A stretch of 64,000 nucleotides of DNA from Euglena gracilis (GCA_039621445.1 CP154957.1:42503474-42567473), one strand, 5' to 3'; shown: positions 46,960 through 59,129, counted from the first letter of the stretch. Translations and numbers: made by a program. The notes: generated from the sequence alone by a model not told the origin.

Positions 46960-47345
46960 GTCATCATTCTTTGTCACTTTTGACAATTTTCTTTTGCTCT
47001 TTATGTTTGGTCCTCATTTGTCTTTTTTTTTTGGTCGTTTTGGTCTCGTATTTATTTTGGGTACTTTTTGGCAATTTTTGGTTGTTGATGATGATTGGTT
47101 GTTGATGTTTTTTTTTGTTGCTGTTTGTCACTTTCTGTCGGTTTTCTTTGCTTTCAGTTATTTTTGTCAATTTTTGGTCCTCTTTGGTCATTTTCCTGCC
47201 GCGTTCTGTCGTTTTGGTGATTTTTTGGTTGGTTTTGGTAAATTTGGGTTGGTTTTGGGCCGTTTTTGGTTGTTCTTCTTGCCAGCTTTGCCAGCTTTTG
47301 GTTGTTCTCGGTCAGTTTTGGGCATCTTTAATCTTTTTTTGATCA
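46960..47345. other. GT-rich, strand-skewed stretch
   Basis: Almost 400 bases with very little A or C on the plus strand, built from tttttggt-like words. The plus open frame here (Phe/Val/Leu-rich) is not credible as a gene. Confidence 0.6.
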
Positions 47346-47524
47346 TTTACATGTGAGGTGTAAATTGTCCTGTGCCTTCTGGAGTTGTCTTATAACCCGC
47401 CTTCACGTCCGAACTGGGTTCTAAACCCCGGTTCGGCGAGATTTTTTCCCGCCTGAACACCCTGGTTCGGGCGTAAAGCCGGGGCCCCCATACCCGGTTC
47501 CTAATTTGAAACTGTGGTCGTGGG

Positions 47525-47700
47525 CAGCGCCAAGCGCACTGCACATCTCCTCGAATTCAAGGAGGTGAGCGAATGCGGATTGCTCTGTCCCTTCCGTCCC
47601 ATGTCCTGGACGCTTAATTTTGGGTAGCCTCCACCAGAAGGTTACCGTGCAGGGGGTCAACAGCAGGGTTCTTTCTTTGCTCCCAACCCTGCTTACACCT
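47525..47700 (-). pseudogene. Decayed relative of the element M PHD gene
   Basis: The minus strand reads VDPLHGNLLVEATQN and, one frame over, LLEFEEMCSALG. The gene at 62767 has VDPLHGTLLAQGNT and then CLEFAKLCQHR at matching spacing. The similarity is short and frame-broken, so this is a tentative fragment. Confidence 0.35.
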
Positions 47701-48592
47701 AGCGTCCGAAATGTTTGCCCACAGCCAACAAAAATATTTGCCCAAACCAGTCAAAATTTTCGCCCAGCGCCCACAAAAAAATTTGCCCAGAGCTGTCAAA
47801 AATTTTTGCACCGCGCCGCCAAAAATATTTGCACTTGCTAAAAAAATGTTTGCCCTCCGTCATTTAATTTTTGCACAATGAAAAAAAAACCTTTCAAATG
47901 CACCGGTGCTTGCAGATGAATTCTCTCAACGACGAATCCAGTGCATTTGTGATGTTCAAGATTTTTCACAACTCCAGAACCAAAAATTGGTATTTGGAAA
48001 TGTCCAAGAACTCCTGTCTTTGATTTTTCTCAATACCAATGTTGGCGTTTGGAGTTTTATTGTCCATGTACAACGAATTGTATTCGAAAAACGGCTCAAA
48101 ACGGCTTGAAACGAACCAATGTAACTCATTTGTCAAAGGTTGGAATGAAATGGGACAAATTCTGAAGTCAATCGGCTTTTGCAGCATGACATGTCCATTT
48201 CAAACCATTCATTTCCGCTTTCTGAACCATTCTGGTTGGTTTTGGGGGGTTCCAACAAAATCATTATTCAAGACGCAGCATTTTGGACGGAGACTGCGTT
48301 TTAAGACACAGACCTCATGCCTGAAGTCCGGCGGCGTAGACGCAAACCCTGTCCTGAGTCCCTGCACCTAAGATGCGGACTTAAGGGCAAAAGTGCAAAA
48401 CACCCGATCCGTGTGCAAAAATTTTCGGAACGCAGGCAAATATTTTTGAGATAAAGTGCCAAACATTTTTGAGATAACGTGCGAACAAATTTTTAACACG
48501 TGCAAACATTTTTGAGATAAAGTGCAAAAATATTGACCAAAAGTGCAAATAAATACGGTGTGGAGTGCGAAAGAATCGGGCGTTAGGTGTAA
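47693..48592. mobile_element. 0.9-kb element with TTACACCTA ends and inner arrays
   Basis: Left end TTACACCTAGCGTCCGA and right end, reversed, TTACACCTAACGCCCGA. Just inside lie tandem arrays of units like ttgcccagagctgtcaaaaa (47705-47870) and, inverted, gtgcaaacatttttgagata (48400-48550). The middle (47906-48200) has a plus frame with QNQKLVFGNVQELLSL that is not assigned. No target duplication was seen. Confidence 0.6.
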
Positions 48593-48921
48593 TTGTGGCC
48601 AAAAATTCAGCAACTTTTGGGGTTGTGGCAACATTCTGTCAATGGTGTTTGCCGCTTTCTTCGCCATTTTTAGGAGAACAGACTGAGGAGAAACACAGTG
48701 TGAAGGTGCGAAAATAGCACTTTTTGCTCTAAACCGAAAATCGGTGCAAGGGCCAAGTTATTGGGGGGGCAGTTTGGGGGGGGGGGGGGGGCGCCAAAAG
48801 CGCCCGGTCCCCCCCATATCTCGTTTTCCAGGACCAGGGGTATGTTATTAATGTGTTCCAGGTCATCTCGACAATGTTTTCACATTTTGGTTTCTATTCA
48901 CGGAAGACAGGGTGTTATTTT

Positions 48922-48987
48922 CTATTCACGAATATAGGCTGTATTCGTGAATAGGGTGTTCACGAAATACAGGCTGTATTTCGTGAA
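48922..48987. repeat. Two successive hairpins with the same loop
   Basis: ctattcacgaata/tattcgtgaatag (48922-48954) and ttcacgaaata/tatttcgtgaa (48959-48987) share the loop aggctg. Confidence 0.85.
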
Positions 48988-49049
48988 TTGGATTTTTAGA
49001 AAAAATTTGGGCAAAAAAAAACGCCCCAAAAGTGCCCTAAACAATGGCG

Positions 49050-50450
49050 TGAAACCGTGTATTGGGGCTCTGGCTTCACGCCCGAACCGGCGTTCTGGGC
49101 GCCGGTTCGGGCGGGAAATTTTTGTGCCGAACCGGTGTCCAGAACTCCGGTTCGGGTGGGAAACCGGCGTTTAGGGGACCCAAAATAAAAACTGTCCAAA
49201 AGGGTTTGTAGACATGTGGCAATCATATCTGAGCAGTTTTGGGGGATATTTGGCCAGAAATTGGGGTATTTTGTGGAACAATTTCCATTTGGCCAAATTT
49301 GGCGAATTTCTGGAATAGAGTACCATGCAGCACGGCTGGCCATCTGCTGAAAGCCCTTGAGAAGGGCTATCGATCAAGGGGCAACATATCAGGTGAAAAG
49401 TGGATTTTGGAATTTGCGAAAAGGGTCGGAACATGCGATCGGCGATTTTCTGGGCGCTGTGCAGTGTGGCTGAGTTCTGAGGGTACCAAGCAAAAGGCCT
49501 TGGGGAGAGCTTTCAATTGATATGCCGTGTTGCACCTGAGGTGTGGGATTTCACAAATTAAGATGTCAAATTTTGGAATACACGATCGCTGAAAATTAGT
49601 CACCCCCTTGGGAGGGGAATTTGGCCAAGGGTGACCAATAGGGGGGGTGACTAACCCGGGGGGGGGGGGGCAATTTATGCCCAAAATTCACCCCCTGCCC
49701 CAAGTCGGGGGTTTCAAGGTTGTTTTTTGGGGCATTCCAGGGCACTTTTCATGGATGGCAACCAGAAAAAAATTCTGACGGCCAAATTCAGCAGTTTTTT
49801 TTAAAAAAAACATTTCCCTTCGAAATAAATTTTCCGGGGGCCCAAGGGTGACAAATAGGGGGGGGTGACTAACTAGGGGGGGGGGGCAGTACCACCCCCC
49901 CCCTTATTGTCCCACCGACCTCTCCCCGGGAGGCCCAAGCGGACAGCAAGGGGGGGGGGACAAAAAGGGGGTACCAAAGGAATTTCATTGGCCGGGCCAA
50001 AAAATCCCCCGTCGGCCGGGGCCTAGGGACAATAGGGGGGGGGGGACAATAAGGGGGGTGGTAAGCGCTGTGTGCATTATGGCTGAATCCGGTGGCCATC
50101 TTTCAAAAGCCCTTGAGAAGAGCTTTCGATTGATGGGTAACATGGCATTAGATGCGTGAAAACTTCAATCAGCCGATCAACATGGCCATGAGCCCAAAGG
50201 GGCCCAAAAGGTGCTCAAAAATGTTCAAAAACTGGGCATTTGGGGCGAAATTGGCCGTGATTCCTTGAACGCCGGTTCGGGCGTGAAGCCGGAGCCCCTA
50301 ATCCACAGTTTCAACAAACTGTGTCCGAACGCCGTTTCGGGCCGCGGAACTGTGTTCTAGAACACCGGTTCGGGCTGCCGCCCGAACCGGCGTTCTGGAA
50401 CACAGTTCCGTGGGCCGAACCGGCGTTCTGGACACAGTTTTCGTATCTGA
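49050..50450. mobile_element. GCCCGAACCGG inverted-repeat element, copy 2
   Basis: Left end TGAAACCGTGTATTGGGGC and right end near 50270-50450 as in copy 1. It is interrupted at about 49590-50064 by a block bounded by gtgactaa and gacaataggg words with G runs. Confidence 0.8.
49594..50064. repeat. gtgactaa / gacaata word arrays with G runs
   Basis: gggtgactaa and ggtgaccaatag words with G7-G12 runs occur at 49600-49670 and 49840-49890; gacaataggggg words follow to 50060. They sit inside copy 2 of the GCCCGAACCGG element and look like nested insertions. Confidence 0.6.
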
Positions 50451-50498
50451 AGCACATCAACGAAATACAGGGCAGGCGCCGGCCTCTTAATTAACGCT

Positions 50499-50565
50499 AT
50501 AACCCGTATACAGGCCGTATAACGTAGGCGCCCTTGACCCGTTATACGGCCTGTATACGGGTTAT
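50499..50565. repeat. Perfect 25-bp hairpin, 17-nt loop
   Basis: Arms 50499-50523 and 50541-50565 (ataacccgtatacaggccg...) are exact reverse complements. No gene adjoins it. Confidence 0.9.
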
Positions 50566-50739
50566 GCCCACAATTTTTATATCTGGTGCTCTTCCGGGTT
50601 CGATTATTTACAATAAAAAAATCAAATAGGAAAAACTTTCAGGGTTTACCAGCCTCTAGCCCGTGTGAGTGGATATTGTGCCGTTCTGCAGCTGGACAGT
50701 GTGAGTCGTGTAAAATCTGGTTGCTTCGCTCGTACCTGC

Positions 50740-51275
50740 CCTCCCCCCCCCCTTCAAAGTGGCCGCCCTCGAGGCACCGCGGGACCCCAAAACGGCCACT
50801 CTGGGGGAGGGGACACTTTGGGGGGGGGGGGTGGGCTTTGGTGCCGTCGGTGCCAAAAGAAAGTGGCCACTTTGAGGGGGGTAACGAAATTTGCCAAAAA
50901 AAAATTGGCCACTCTGGGGAGGGGGGACACTTTGAGGGGGGGTGAGGGTAGACATGGTTCAGGAGGGTGGCAAGCGCTGCATCGTTTGCCCCATGACGTC
51001 GCCGGCCTGCAATGGTGAATTGTCGTCCCACTTTCCTTTGCTTGAATTTCATGGTCTCATTCGTCATACAGCTGGCATTGAGCACCCCCTACCCCCCCCC
51101 AAAAGTCCCCCTCGAGGCACCGGGGGACACGGGGGGGGGGGGACACTTTGGGGGGGGGGGTCAATGGGCTTTGGTGGGTGCCAAAAAAAAGGCCACGGGG
51201 GGGGGAAAAATTTGCCAAAAAAAATTGGCAGGGGGGGGGGGGTCTAGGGGGAGGGTCAAGGCCCAGCCTGCATTT
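50740..51275. repeat. ggccactttggggg word arrays
   Basis: The word gtggccactttg with G runs occurs repeatedly at 50755-50950 and in decayed form at 51090-51270, with about 140 bases between. The same word closes a block at 44860-45000. Confidence 0.65.
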
Positions 51276-52109
51276 GAATGTTTCCTTGTCATGTCTGTAT
51301 TTTGTCCCCCCCCCCATTGAATTTATCCCCACCTTTTGTCATAACATTGGCCCCCTCCTTTTGTAATTTTTTCCCCCCCTTGTTTTTTTTTGGATGGTTT
51401 TTTTTTTGTTTTTTTTTTTCATGGATTTTTGACTTTTTTTTTTGTGTTTTTATTTTTATTGGATTATTTTTTTTTTTTTCATTTTTTTTTTTTTTTGGGT
51501 TGAAAGCATGATTTTTTGCATCAGAAAACACAGATTTGGAAATATTTTCACACATAAAAAAAACTTTAGAGGGGGTATTCCCCCCGTTGCCCCCCCCCTG
51601 ACCCGACCTAAGACCCTTTTTGGCCAATTTTTTTTCTGAAAAAAACTTGGCCGGTGATGCCTAATTTGACAAATATTCAGGTAGATTCATAATTTTGAGG
51701 CATAAATTTTACAAAATTTGGAATGGTGATGCCTAATTTGGTGTCAAAATGCTAATTTTAGGTTGGGGGATTCCTAATTTGTAATTTGAAGCCTAAAAAG
51801 GATTTTTTCCTCAAATATTCGTTTTCGGTGATTCCTAATCTGGCCATCGAAAATGTGGTGTTCCCCCGTGACCCCCCCCCCCGCCCGTGACCCGAACCAC
51901 CCCCGAAAAATTTTCCTCAAAAAAATGGCCATTTCGCAAGGAAAAAGGTCAATTTTTGCTTTTTCAAAAAAAACATGGTTTTTTTTGCGTTTTTTAAAAA
52001 AAACATGTTTTTTTGTTGTTGTTTTTAAATAAAAAAAAACACGTCAACCCTGGCTATTAGAGGGGGTCGCTGAGCTCTTATCCCTTTATGGGTAAGAACG
52101 AAGCTTAAA

Positions 52110-52490
52110 CCCCCCCCCCACTTACAAACCCCCCGGGGTTTATAGGATCCGGTTTGGTTGGCCGGCTGAAGGGGGAGTTTATAGGTGGGGGGGGGTTATA
52201 GGTCCCGGAAATGTTGGTGAAAATCCGACCCCCAAAAATGACCCCCAAAACCCCCAAAATTGGCAACTTTCGGCAAATTTGGACAAAAATGGCATTTTTG
52301 AAGATGGTCGGTCTCAAAAAATTGCCAAAGAATCAGTTTTTGGGTGGTCTGCGGCCAAAAAAATCGTCCCCGGCGGCTTTAATTTTTCTTCCCCAGGGGG
52401 GGTTTATAGGTCCCGGTTTGGTTGGTCGGCCCGAGGGGGGGTTTTATAGGTGGGGGGGTTTATAAGTGGGGGGGGTTTACCACCGGGGAA
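52110..52490. repeat. gtttataggtggggg word arrays
   Basis: ggtttataggtcccgg and gtttataggtgggggg occur at 52130-52210 and 52390-52480, bracketing about 190 bases. Confidence 0.7.
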
Positions 52491-52725
52491 TGAGGACCCC
52501 CGCCTCTTCCGACTCTGTCATTTTTTGCCGGGGTCCAAAAATGGGTCCAAAAATCCCCCTGCAGGCGGAACACGGTTTAAACCAGCGTTTGGGACGCCGG
52601 GTTCAGGACAGAACCGGCGTCCCCCCCATGGGTTTTCCGGACACCGGTTCTGTCCTAAAACCCGGGGTTAGGGACGCCGGTTCTGTCGGGGGGTAGATCT
52701 GGCCTGTGGGGGGGGGGGGGGGGTA

Positions 52726-52865
52726 GTGGGCCGACCCTAGGGTCGGCCCAATACGACCCTAGGGTCGCTAAAGTCGCTAAGGTCGCTAGGGTCGCAGTGG
52801 GCCGACCCTAGGGTCGCCCATCCTAGGGTCGTGGGCCGACCCTAGGGTCGACCCTAGGGTCGGCC
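52726..52865. repeat. CGACCCTAGGGTCG palindrome array, left
   Basis: At least five copies of ccgaccctagggtcg or parts of it. A second array lies at 53843-53925; between them is the 53-kb minisatellite. Confidence 0.85.
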
Positions 52866-52974
52866 GCCCCCCCTATAAAAAAAATTCGAATTTTTTTTTG
52901 ATGTTTTAGGCCTTCAAATACAAAGAAAACAAAACTAAGAAAAATTAATATTGATTACTGATGCAAAAATACAC

Positions 52975-53760
52975 CCCAAAATCACTACGTGACATAAGGG
53001 ATTTGGTGATTTTGGGGCCCTTGAACAGTTGAGCAACACAAGGGATTTGCCCCCCCCAAAAAGATTTGAAAACACAACGGACTTGCCCCCTAAAACGCCT
53101 TGGAGACACAAGGGATTTTGTTATTTTGGGGCATTCGATCAATTGAACAACACAACGGATTTACCCCAAAACGATTTGGAACCACAAGGGATTTGCCCCC
53201 AAAACGACTTGGAGACACAAGGGATTTTATTATTTTGGGGCCCTCGATCGGTTGAACAACACAAGGGATTTGCCGCCCAAAACGACTTGGAACCACAAGG
53301 GATTTGCCCCCCAAAACGACTTGGAGACACAAGGGATTTTATTATTTTGGGGCCCTCGATCGGTTGAACAACACAAGGGATTTGCCGCCCAAAACGACTT
53401 GGAAACACAAGGGATTTGCCCCCCAAAACAATTTGGCAACGCAACGGAATTGGAGACACAAAGGATTTTATTATTTTGGGGCCCTCGATCGGTTGAACAA
53501 CACAAGGGATTTGCCCCCCAAAAACGACTTGGAAACACAAGGGATTTTATTATTTTCGGATCCTCCATCAGTTGGACAACACAAGGGATTTGCCCCCCAA
53601 AACGATTTGAAAACACAAGGGATTTGCCCCCCAAAACGACTTGGAGACACAACGGATTTTATTATTTTGGGGCCCGCGATCGGTTGGACAACACAAGGGA
53701 TTTGCCCCCAAAACAATTTGAAAACACAAGGGACTTGCCCCCTAAAACGACCTCAAGTCC
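52975..53760. repeat. Minisatellite, period about 110-130 bp
   Basis: Units contain gagacacaagggatttt, attttggggccctcgatcgg and acacaagggatttgcc; inside each unit acacaagggattt recurs as a sub-repeat. Six to seven units are visible. Long open frames across it are by-products of the repeat. Confidence 0.9.
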
Positions 53761-53842
53761 AACCTCAAGTCCAACTTCAATTCCTGTTCAAATGGGCAAA
53801 AAAAATTCTCCACATTTTTGGGGGGGGGGCGAGGTCGTGGGG

Positions 53843-53925
53843 TGGGCCGACCCTAGGGTCGACCCTAGGGTCGGCCCACGACCCTAGGACGGGCGACCCT
53901 AGGGTCGGCCCACTCCACAGCCTGG
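53843..53925. repeat. CGACCCTAGGGTCG palindrome array, right
   Basis: Three to four copies, with a G run on each side. Confidence 0.85.
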
Positions 53926-54094
53926 GGGGGGGGGGGGCGACCTTAACCAAGTCGACCTTAACGTAGTGCAAAAATATCATGGATCAGTGGTTGCAAGCGT
54001 TTTGCAGTTTCTGAGGTGGATTGATAGGCATACAAGTTGCCACGGCCGCAGCGATTACAGGGCAAAACGTATTGCCGGCAAGGAAACACATTGT

Positions 54095-54300
54095 GGAATT
54101 TTTGGCTGGACCCATCAGGGTTATTTCAGAAATACGGTTGTAAAATTTTGGCTGGCCCCCTGGGTTTTTATAATTCCATTAGAGAAATTTTGGCTGGACC
54201 CCCCTGGTTATTTCAGAAATACGGTTGTGGAATTCCAGCTGGATCCTCCCTGGGTTTTTTCAGAATCACGGTTGTTAAATGTTGGCTGGACCCAGTGTTG
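54095..54300. repeat. ttcagaaatacggttg repeat
   Basis: Four to five units of about 43-50 bases: ttcagaaatacggttgtg, aattttggctggaccccc, tgggtttt. The same unit occurs at 59930-60050 and inverted at 60480-60700. Confidence 0.8.
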
Positions 54301-56055
54301 ACGTTTTTTTTGTTTTTTTTAAAAAAACAAAAAAACATGTTTTTTTTTAAAAGCAAAAATTGACCTTTTTACTTGCGAAATACCCTCACCCCCCCCCATT
54401 TGACTGCGTCATTCATGTGTCTGACACTCCGAGAGACAAACGTGGTTTGAAAGCAAGGAACCAACTGCGGAAAAAATCCGGAAGATAGTTTATTTTTACC
54501 ATTTGGCAGAAAGCACGAAAAAAATAGCGTGTTGTTCCCCCGCGACCCCCCCCCCCGAGACCCCCCCTCCCCGTGACCCGAACCACACCCGAAAAATTTT
54601 CCTCAAAAAATGGCTACCCTCACCCCCCCCCTATTTGGCACCCCCCTAATTGGGGGTCCCGTTGGACGGTCCATTAGCCAATTAGGGGGGGGTCAGGCTT
54701 ATTGGCCATTGGCCGGGGTAACCCCCCCCCAATTGTCCCCCCCCCCTAATTGGCTAATTGGGGGTCCGAAGGAGCCCGGCCCAGTATTTCGGCAAAATGT
54801 TGGATCACAAAGATTTTCGCGACCCCAACCGGCGCCTCGGCCGCAGAACGCGCGGTAATACAGCGCACCCAAAATGGCCGCGTTTAAGCCCGAGCGGGAA
54901 TTACCCACCCGCAGTAATTGTCGCCCCCGGTAATAAACCTAAAACACCAGATTAGGCATCACAGTCCAAGAGTTTTTTTCAAAAAAAAATTGCCCGAAAA
55001 GGGTCCCAGGTCGGGTCGGGGGGGTCACAGGGGAATACACGCTCTAAAGTATTTTTATGTGTTAAACCGGACGTTTGAGACGCCGGGTTCAGGACAGAAC
55101 CGGCGTCCCCCCCCACGGGTTTTCCGGACGCCGGTTCTGTCCTAAAGCCCAGCGTTAGGAACGCCGGTTTTGTCCAAAACCCGGCGTCCGGTTTTCATTC
55201 CTAAAAATGTCACCAAAAGTGCCCAAAAGTGGCCCTAAGGTGCTGGTATGACGGTTTCAACCATCTAGGACAATGAATTTTGCCATCTAGGGACCACTGG
55301 GGTGGTATCCAAATTTGGTGAAAATTGGCCCAGATTTGGAAAGAGAGTACCGTGCAGCGTGGAAAGATCTGATGAGCACCGCTGGTCGTCTGTTGAAAAG
55401 AGCTTTCAATTGAGGGGTAACTTGGTACCCTAACGTTGCACGCAGCCCGAGATACGCTCGTGATTGTCGGATCGGCCAGAATCTGAGTCGAAATTTGTGG
55501 TAATTTTCAGTGATTTTTGGTTTGAGATGCTGAAAAACCCTTACAGAAACGTTTTTTCTCTTCAAATCGACCACACTGGGGGCACCAGAGTTGTGAAATT
55601 AGGATTTCCCAGTGACAGAAAAAAGAGCTCCAGGAGGCGTGGCTGAATTTGGAGGTGATCGCCAGTCGTCTGATGAAAGGAGCTTTCAATTGAGGGGTGA
55701 GTTTGTACTTGGACGATGGACACAGCCAGAAATACCCTCGCGATCGCCGGAATTTGGTGAAATGCAAAGTCTCTAAAACGCCGCTTTAAACAAGGGGTGG
55801 GGGACGCCGGTTCTGTCCAAAGCCCGGCGTCCGGAACGCCGGGCTTTGGACAGAACCAGCATCCGCCACCCCTTTTTTGTAGTAAAAATATTTCCAAATC
55901 TGTGTTTTCTGGTGCAAAAAAATATGCTTTCAACCCCCCCAAAAAACAAAAAATGAATGCTGCAGAAATAAAAAATGAACTTTCTCCCCAAAAAACATTG
56001 CAAAAATCTTTTCCCCAAACCCTCCATGACGTTTTTTTTTTGAAAAGCACATTTT
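54301..56055. other. Repeat fragments, no gene
   Basis: 54620-54770 holds ttagggggggg / attggccattgg words. Ggacgccggttctgtcc palindrome words occur at 55080-55190 and 55800-55860, as at 45190-45300, 45620-45720 and 52570-52690. No exon signal. Confidence 0.4.
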
Positions 56056-56157
56056 TTAAAAACGTGTTCAGCCCGCCAAATGCCTGCCCTGAAATTCGTC
56101 GTCATGAACACGTTTTCAATGAGGGCATTTGTGGCAATGACACGTTTTCCATTAAGT

Positions 56158-58672
56158 CGGTGACCCCCCCCCCCACCGGACTCAGGACAAAGCCGGTGAC
56201 CCCCTACGAAGGACTCAGGGGTGACAAAGCCGGTGAGGGGGGGTCACCGGCTTTGTCCTGAGTCCGGTGACCCCCCCCAATTTTTAGAAATGAGTGGATG
56301 AATCGTGTGGGGATGTGCGGGACAACCAATTACAAGCCAGAAAAGGCCACCATCCACTGAGACGCCAGGAGGACCACAAGATTGCCAGGCACAGCATGAG
56401 GACAGAGAGAGAGCTGCCACCAAAAAAAACCTGGTACAAGCATCAAGCATACTTAATGCTATTGGTAGGTTCCAGGAGGAAAAAAATGGTGGCAGACAGT
56501 TGGTGTGATCCTCATTGCTTACGCTTCATGTTCAAAACACGAGCAGGCATGGGGGGCATCTCCCTGCCATCACAACGAGGACAACACCAACTGTTGCGAG
56601 GAGGGGGCATGGTACGGCCAGCGCAATCAAGGTGCCAAAATTCGTGGCATGAGTCGCAGTCCATAGGGCGTAGCAAACCGCGTTTGCCCAAAGGCAGAAA
56701 GCACCGAGCACAAGGCTTTCCTTGCATGCGCTCCTCGGTGGTTTCCGTCTTTAGTACGGGGAACGGGTTAGGAAGGTTATCCATGATGACCGAGGTTGCA
56801 GCTCCCTCCGGTGCCGGCGGCGCAGCGAAGACCGCCTCCCGGTACTCGGCCTTCTTGGCCGCCAGGTAGCACTCCAAGCTGTACTGCGAGCAAACCACGG
56901 GCTCCTGAGAGAATAAGCAATTGGGTGCAAGAAAATGACCAGGACACAACCTCGTCACTAGAGTTCTCGTCGACAACGATGATTTCGCCACAATATTGAA
57001 TTGAGGACGTTTTACACGTGGCTGCAAGGAAAATACATTTTAATTTCATTTAAATGGCGGAAAATTGTGACCTGACGAGGTGCATCCACATCGAAGACCT
57101 CAGATTTTACGCATATGACCTCGGGTTCCTCGGACTTCGGCTGCTCCACCTTCACATCCTCCTCTTTCTTTGGACCTTCAAGTTTCACACTGGGTTCCTT
57201 CTTTTCTGGCTTGGACTATGAAAAAGCACGTGAAGGAAAATAGTTTTGGGAGGTGGCACCTTGGACAGAACGGCAGCAGCTTGCAACTGCACGTCACTCG
57301 GTAAGGCCCTGTGGTACCGGTCCATAGTCCGCGGTACCACGCCCACAACACGAGCGGCATTGTGTGCACCCATGGAATTGACCAAGCGGGTGAAAACAGG
57401 CCGCCTGGCACAGTCCCGAAAGGTCACTGGGCGGCCAAGGACTCCACGCGCCCACAGGACAGCCCCTTTGAAAGTTGCCATTGTGGCTCTGCTCCTTGCG
57501 TTTTTTGCTGTCGCGTGCCGCTGACATGTAGCCACCGCCAAGGAAAAATGGTCCATTGCGGTCATCTGACTCCACAACGGCGAGTTGGCGACGGTACGCG
57601 GCAATGGGGCATAACTTTTCATTTTCATGGGCAAACAGAATTTGCTCGTGTGCTTCTTTGGAAGAGCCTCCTTGTAAATTTTTCATCTTACCAAATTTGA
57701 CTTTCAAAATTGGTTGGCCGTCTTCCATGTTTTCCGGAGAAGAAGCTCCATGCTTTCTGCCCGTTGCCCCAAATTGTACGACAGCACAAGGATGTTGTAC
57801 CGTTGGGTTTCAAACCAGGAATCCCACTTGGTCTGTGAATGTAGCTTGAGCATATCCGAATCGTCCAATACCCGCACCTCCGGTTGACGTGCTTTAAACT
57901 TCTTCAGCCGGGATGAACATGAGTCCACAAATCGAACAAAAATTGGAAATTGGCTTTTTGCTTTGGGGACGATTACGTGCTCAGGCTTTGTCAATTTGTA
58001 CATCACAGCCAAGGCGTTGACGTAAGTTGTCAACGTCTGCGGAACCCATTCATACATGGGCACCCCAGCCTGCCGACACAGAAGCTGCCTTTGGGCCTTG
58101 TGGGCAATCTTTTCTGCTTCTGTGTCAAAGATGGCGTGCACTGTGAGCACATGCTTCGCAAAAGCGCACATGTACTCGTCTAGGTCATCAGTTTTGTAGC
58201 CTCTCACATCACAAATTTTTTGGAAATTGGTAAGAGCTACATACCCCCCTTTCTGATTTTTGGCACTTCCATCGGGCTGAGGTACAGATTCTGTAAAAAT
58301 GTCCCCAAAAAGCACTGTATCCGCAGATTCTTTTTTCATTGGGGATTCCGTGAATTCTTTCAACCTTGCCAAAAAGGCACTGGGGGTGGGCGTGGGTCCC
58401 AAGCCAGCCTCAGCTACCACAACGGCCTGTGCCGGCATCATTTTGGCTGTGGGAAACAAGAAACAAATAATGAAAAACAGAACTTTCCTCATTAGGGGGT
58501 CACCGGCTTTGTCCTGAGTCCGGTGGGGGGGTCACCGACTTATAGCAAGACCCCCCCCCCTCACCGGCTTTGTCCTGAGTCCGGTGGGGGGGGGTCACCG
58601 GCTTTGTCCTTCGGACAAAGCCGGTGACCCCCCCCCACCGGACTCAGGACAAAGCCGGTGAGGGGGGGGGTC
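56158..58672 (-). mobile_element. Tyrosine-recombinase element bounded by CACCGGCTTTGTCC words
   Basis: Words of the form CACCGGCTTTGTCCTGAGTC with G runs lie in both orientations at 56158-56280 and 58494-58672. They bracket one minus-strand gene. At 58598-58628 two words meet as a perfect palindrome. The insertion splits the left array of element M. Cryptons usually lack long terminal repeats, so the word arrays are a local peculiarity. Confidence 0.7.
56512..58441 (-). CDS. Crypton-like tyrosine recombinase with C-terminal PHD finger
   Basis: ATG at 58441 follows a TTTCCCACAG acceptor. The first block (to about 57733) has a helical core-binding region and ends LSYNLGQRAESMELLL, the box I Arg of tyrosine recombinases. 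One frame over: KVKFGKMKN (the beta-hairpin Lys) and LCPIAAYRRQL. After another shift near 57540: GRPVTFRDCARRPVFTRLVN, then RTMDRYH with the likely nucleophilic Tyr. The usual box II His is not evident. A 44-nt intron (57259-57216), an acidic/basic linker exon, a 50-nt intron (57071-57022) and a last exon follow. That exon has a PHD finger: CARC, then CDSC, HLDC and CPRC in C4HC3 order. Two one-base shifts break the gene, so this copy is inactive or the base calls are wrong. Total about 610 residues if joined. Confidence 0.75.
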
Positions 58673-58689
58673 TTTCTTGATATAAAGGC

Positions 58690-58800
58690 ATATGTGTTCA
58701 GGCACGTTTTCAATGAGGGCATTTGTGGCAATGACACGTTTTCTATTAAGGCATCTGTGTTCAGGCACGTTTTCCATTAGGGCATCTGTGGCAACCCCGA
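58690..58800. repeat. Element M copy L array, continuation
   Basis: Units ggcacgttttcaatgagggc, atttgtggcaatgacacg and tccattaaggcatctgtg continue the array begun at 56098-56156, on the other side of the recombinase insertion. Confidence 0.8.
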
Positions 58801-59129
58801 GCAAGAAGCAAAAATCGCTGTCATGAAAAATCGGCGTGTGGTTAAGAGGCCGGGTGGTCCTCAACGGGTGAGGCGGGTCGGGGGCACTCTACAACACGAC
58901 AGAAGGCTAGGTTGCCTTGGAGCACAACGACAGGGAGCGGCGGACATCACGGCACACGACACGCTTTACACAAAGACACCGTGTTTGGGCCGATTTCGAG
59001 ACTTTAGAAGTCTTAAGTCTTCGCCCAAAACAGGGTTTCAAACAAGAACAGTGTTTTGGGCCAAGGTATTAGGGGGGCCCAGGGGCGACCGCGGCGCCTT
59101 CGGCGCCGCGGTCCCACATTTCTCCTGTT

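Noticed and set aside
46817-47356. 179-residue Phe/Leu/Val-rich frame resembling a membrane protein
   Set aside because: It comes from a GT-only skewed stretch; the reverse strand is equally open and Lys/Gln-rich.
47906-48109. RhoGEF-like phrase KLVFGNVQELLSL
   Set aside because: A single short phrase inside a repeat element, without the rest of the domain.
53139-53966. Repetitive plus and minus open frames of 130-220 residues
   Set aside because: By-products of the minisatellite period; no independent coding evidence.
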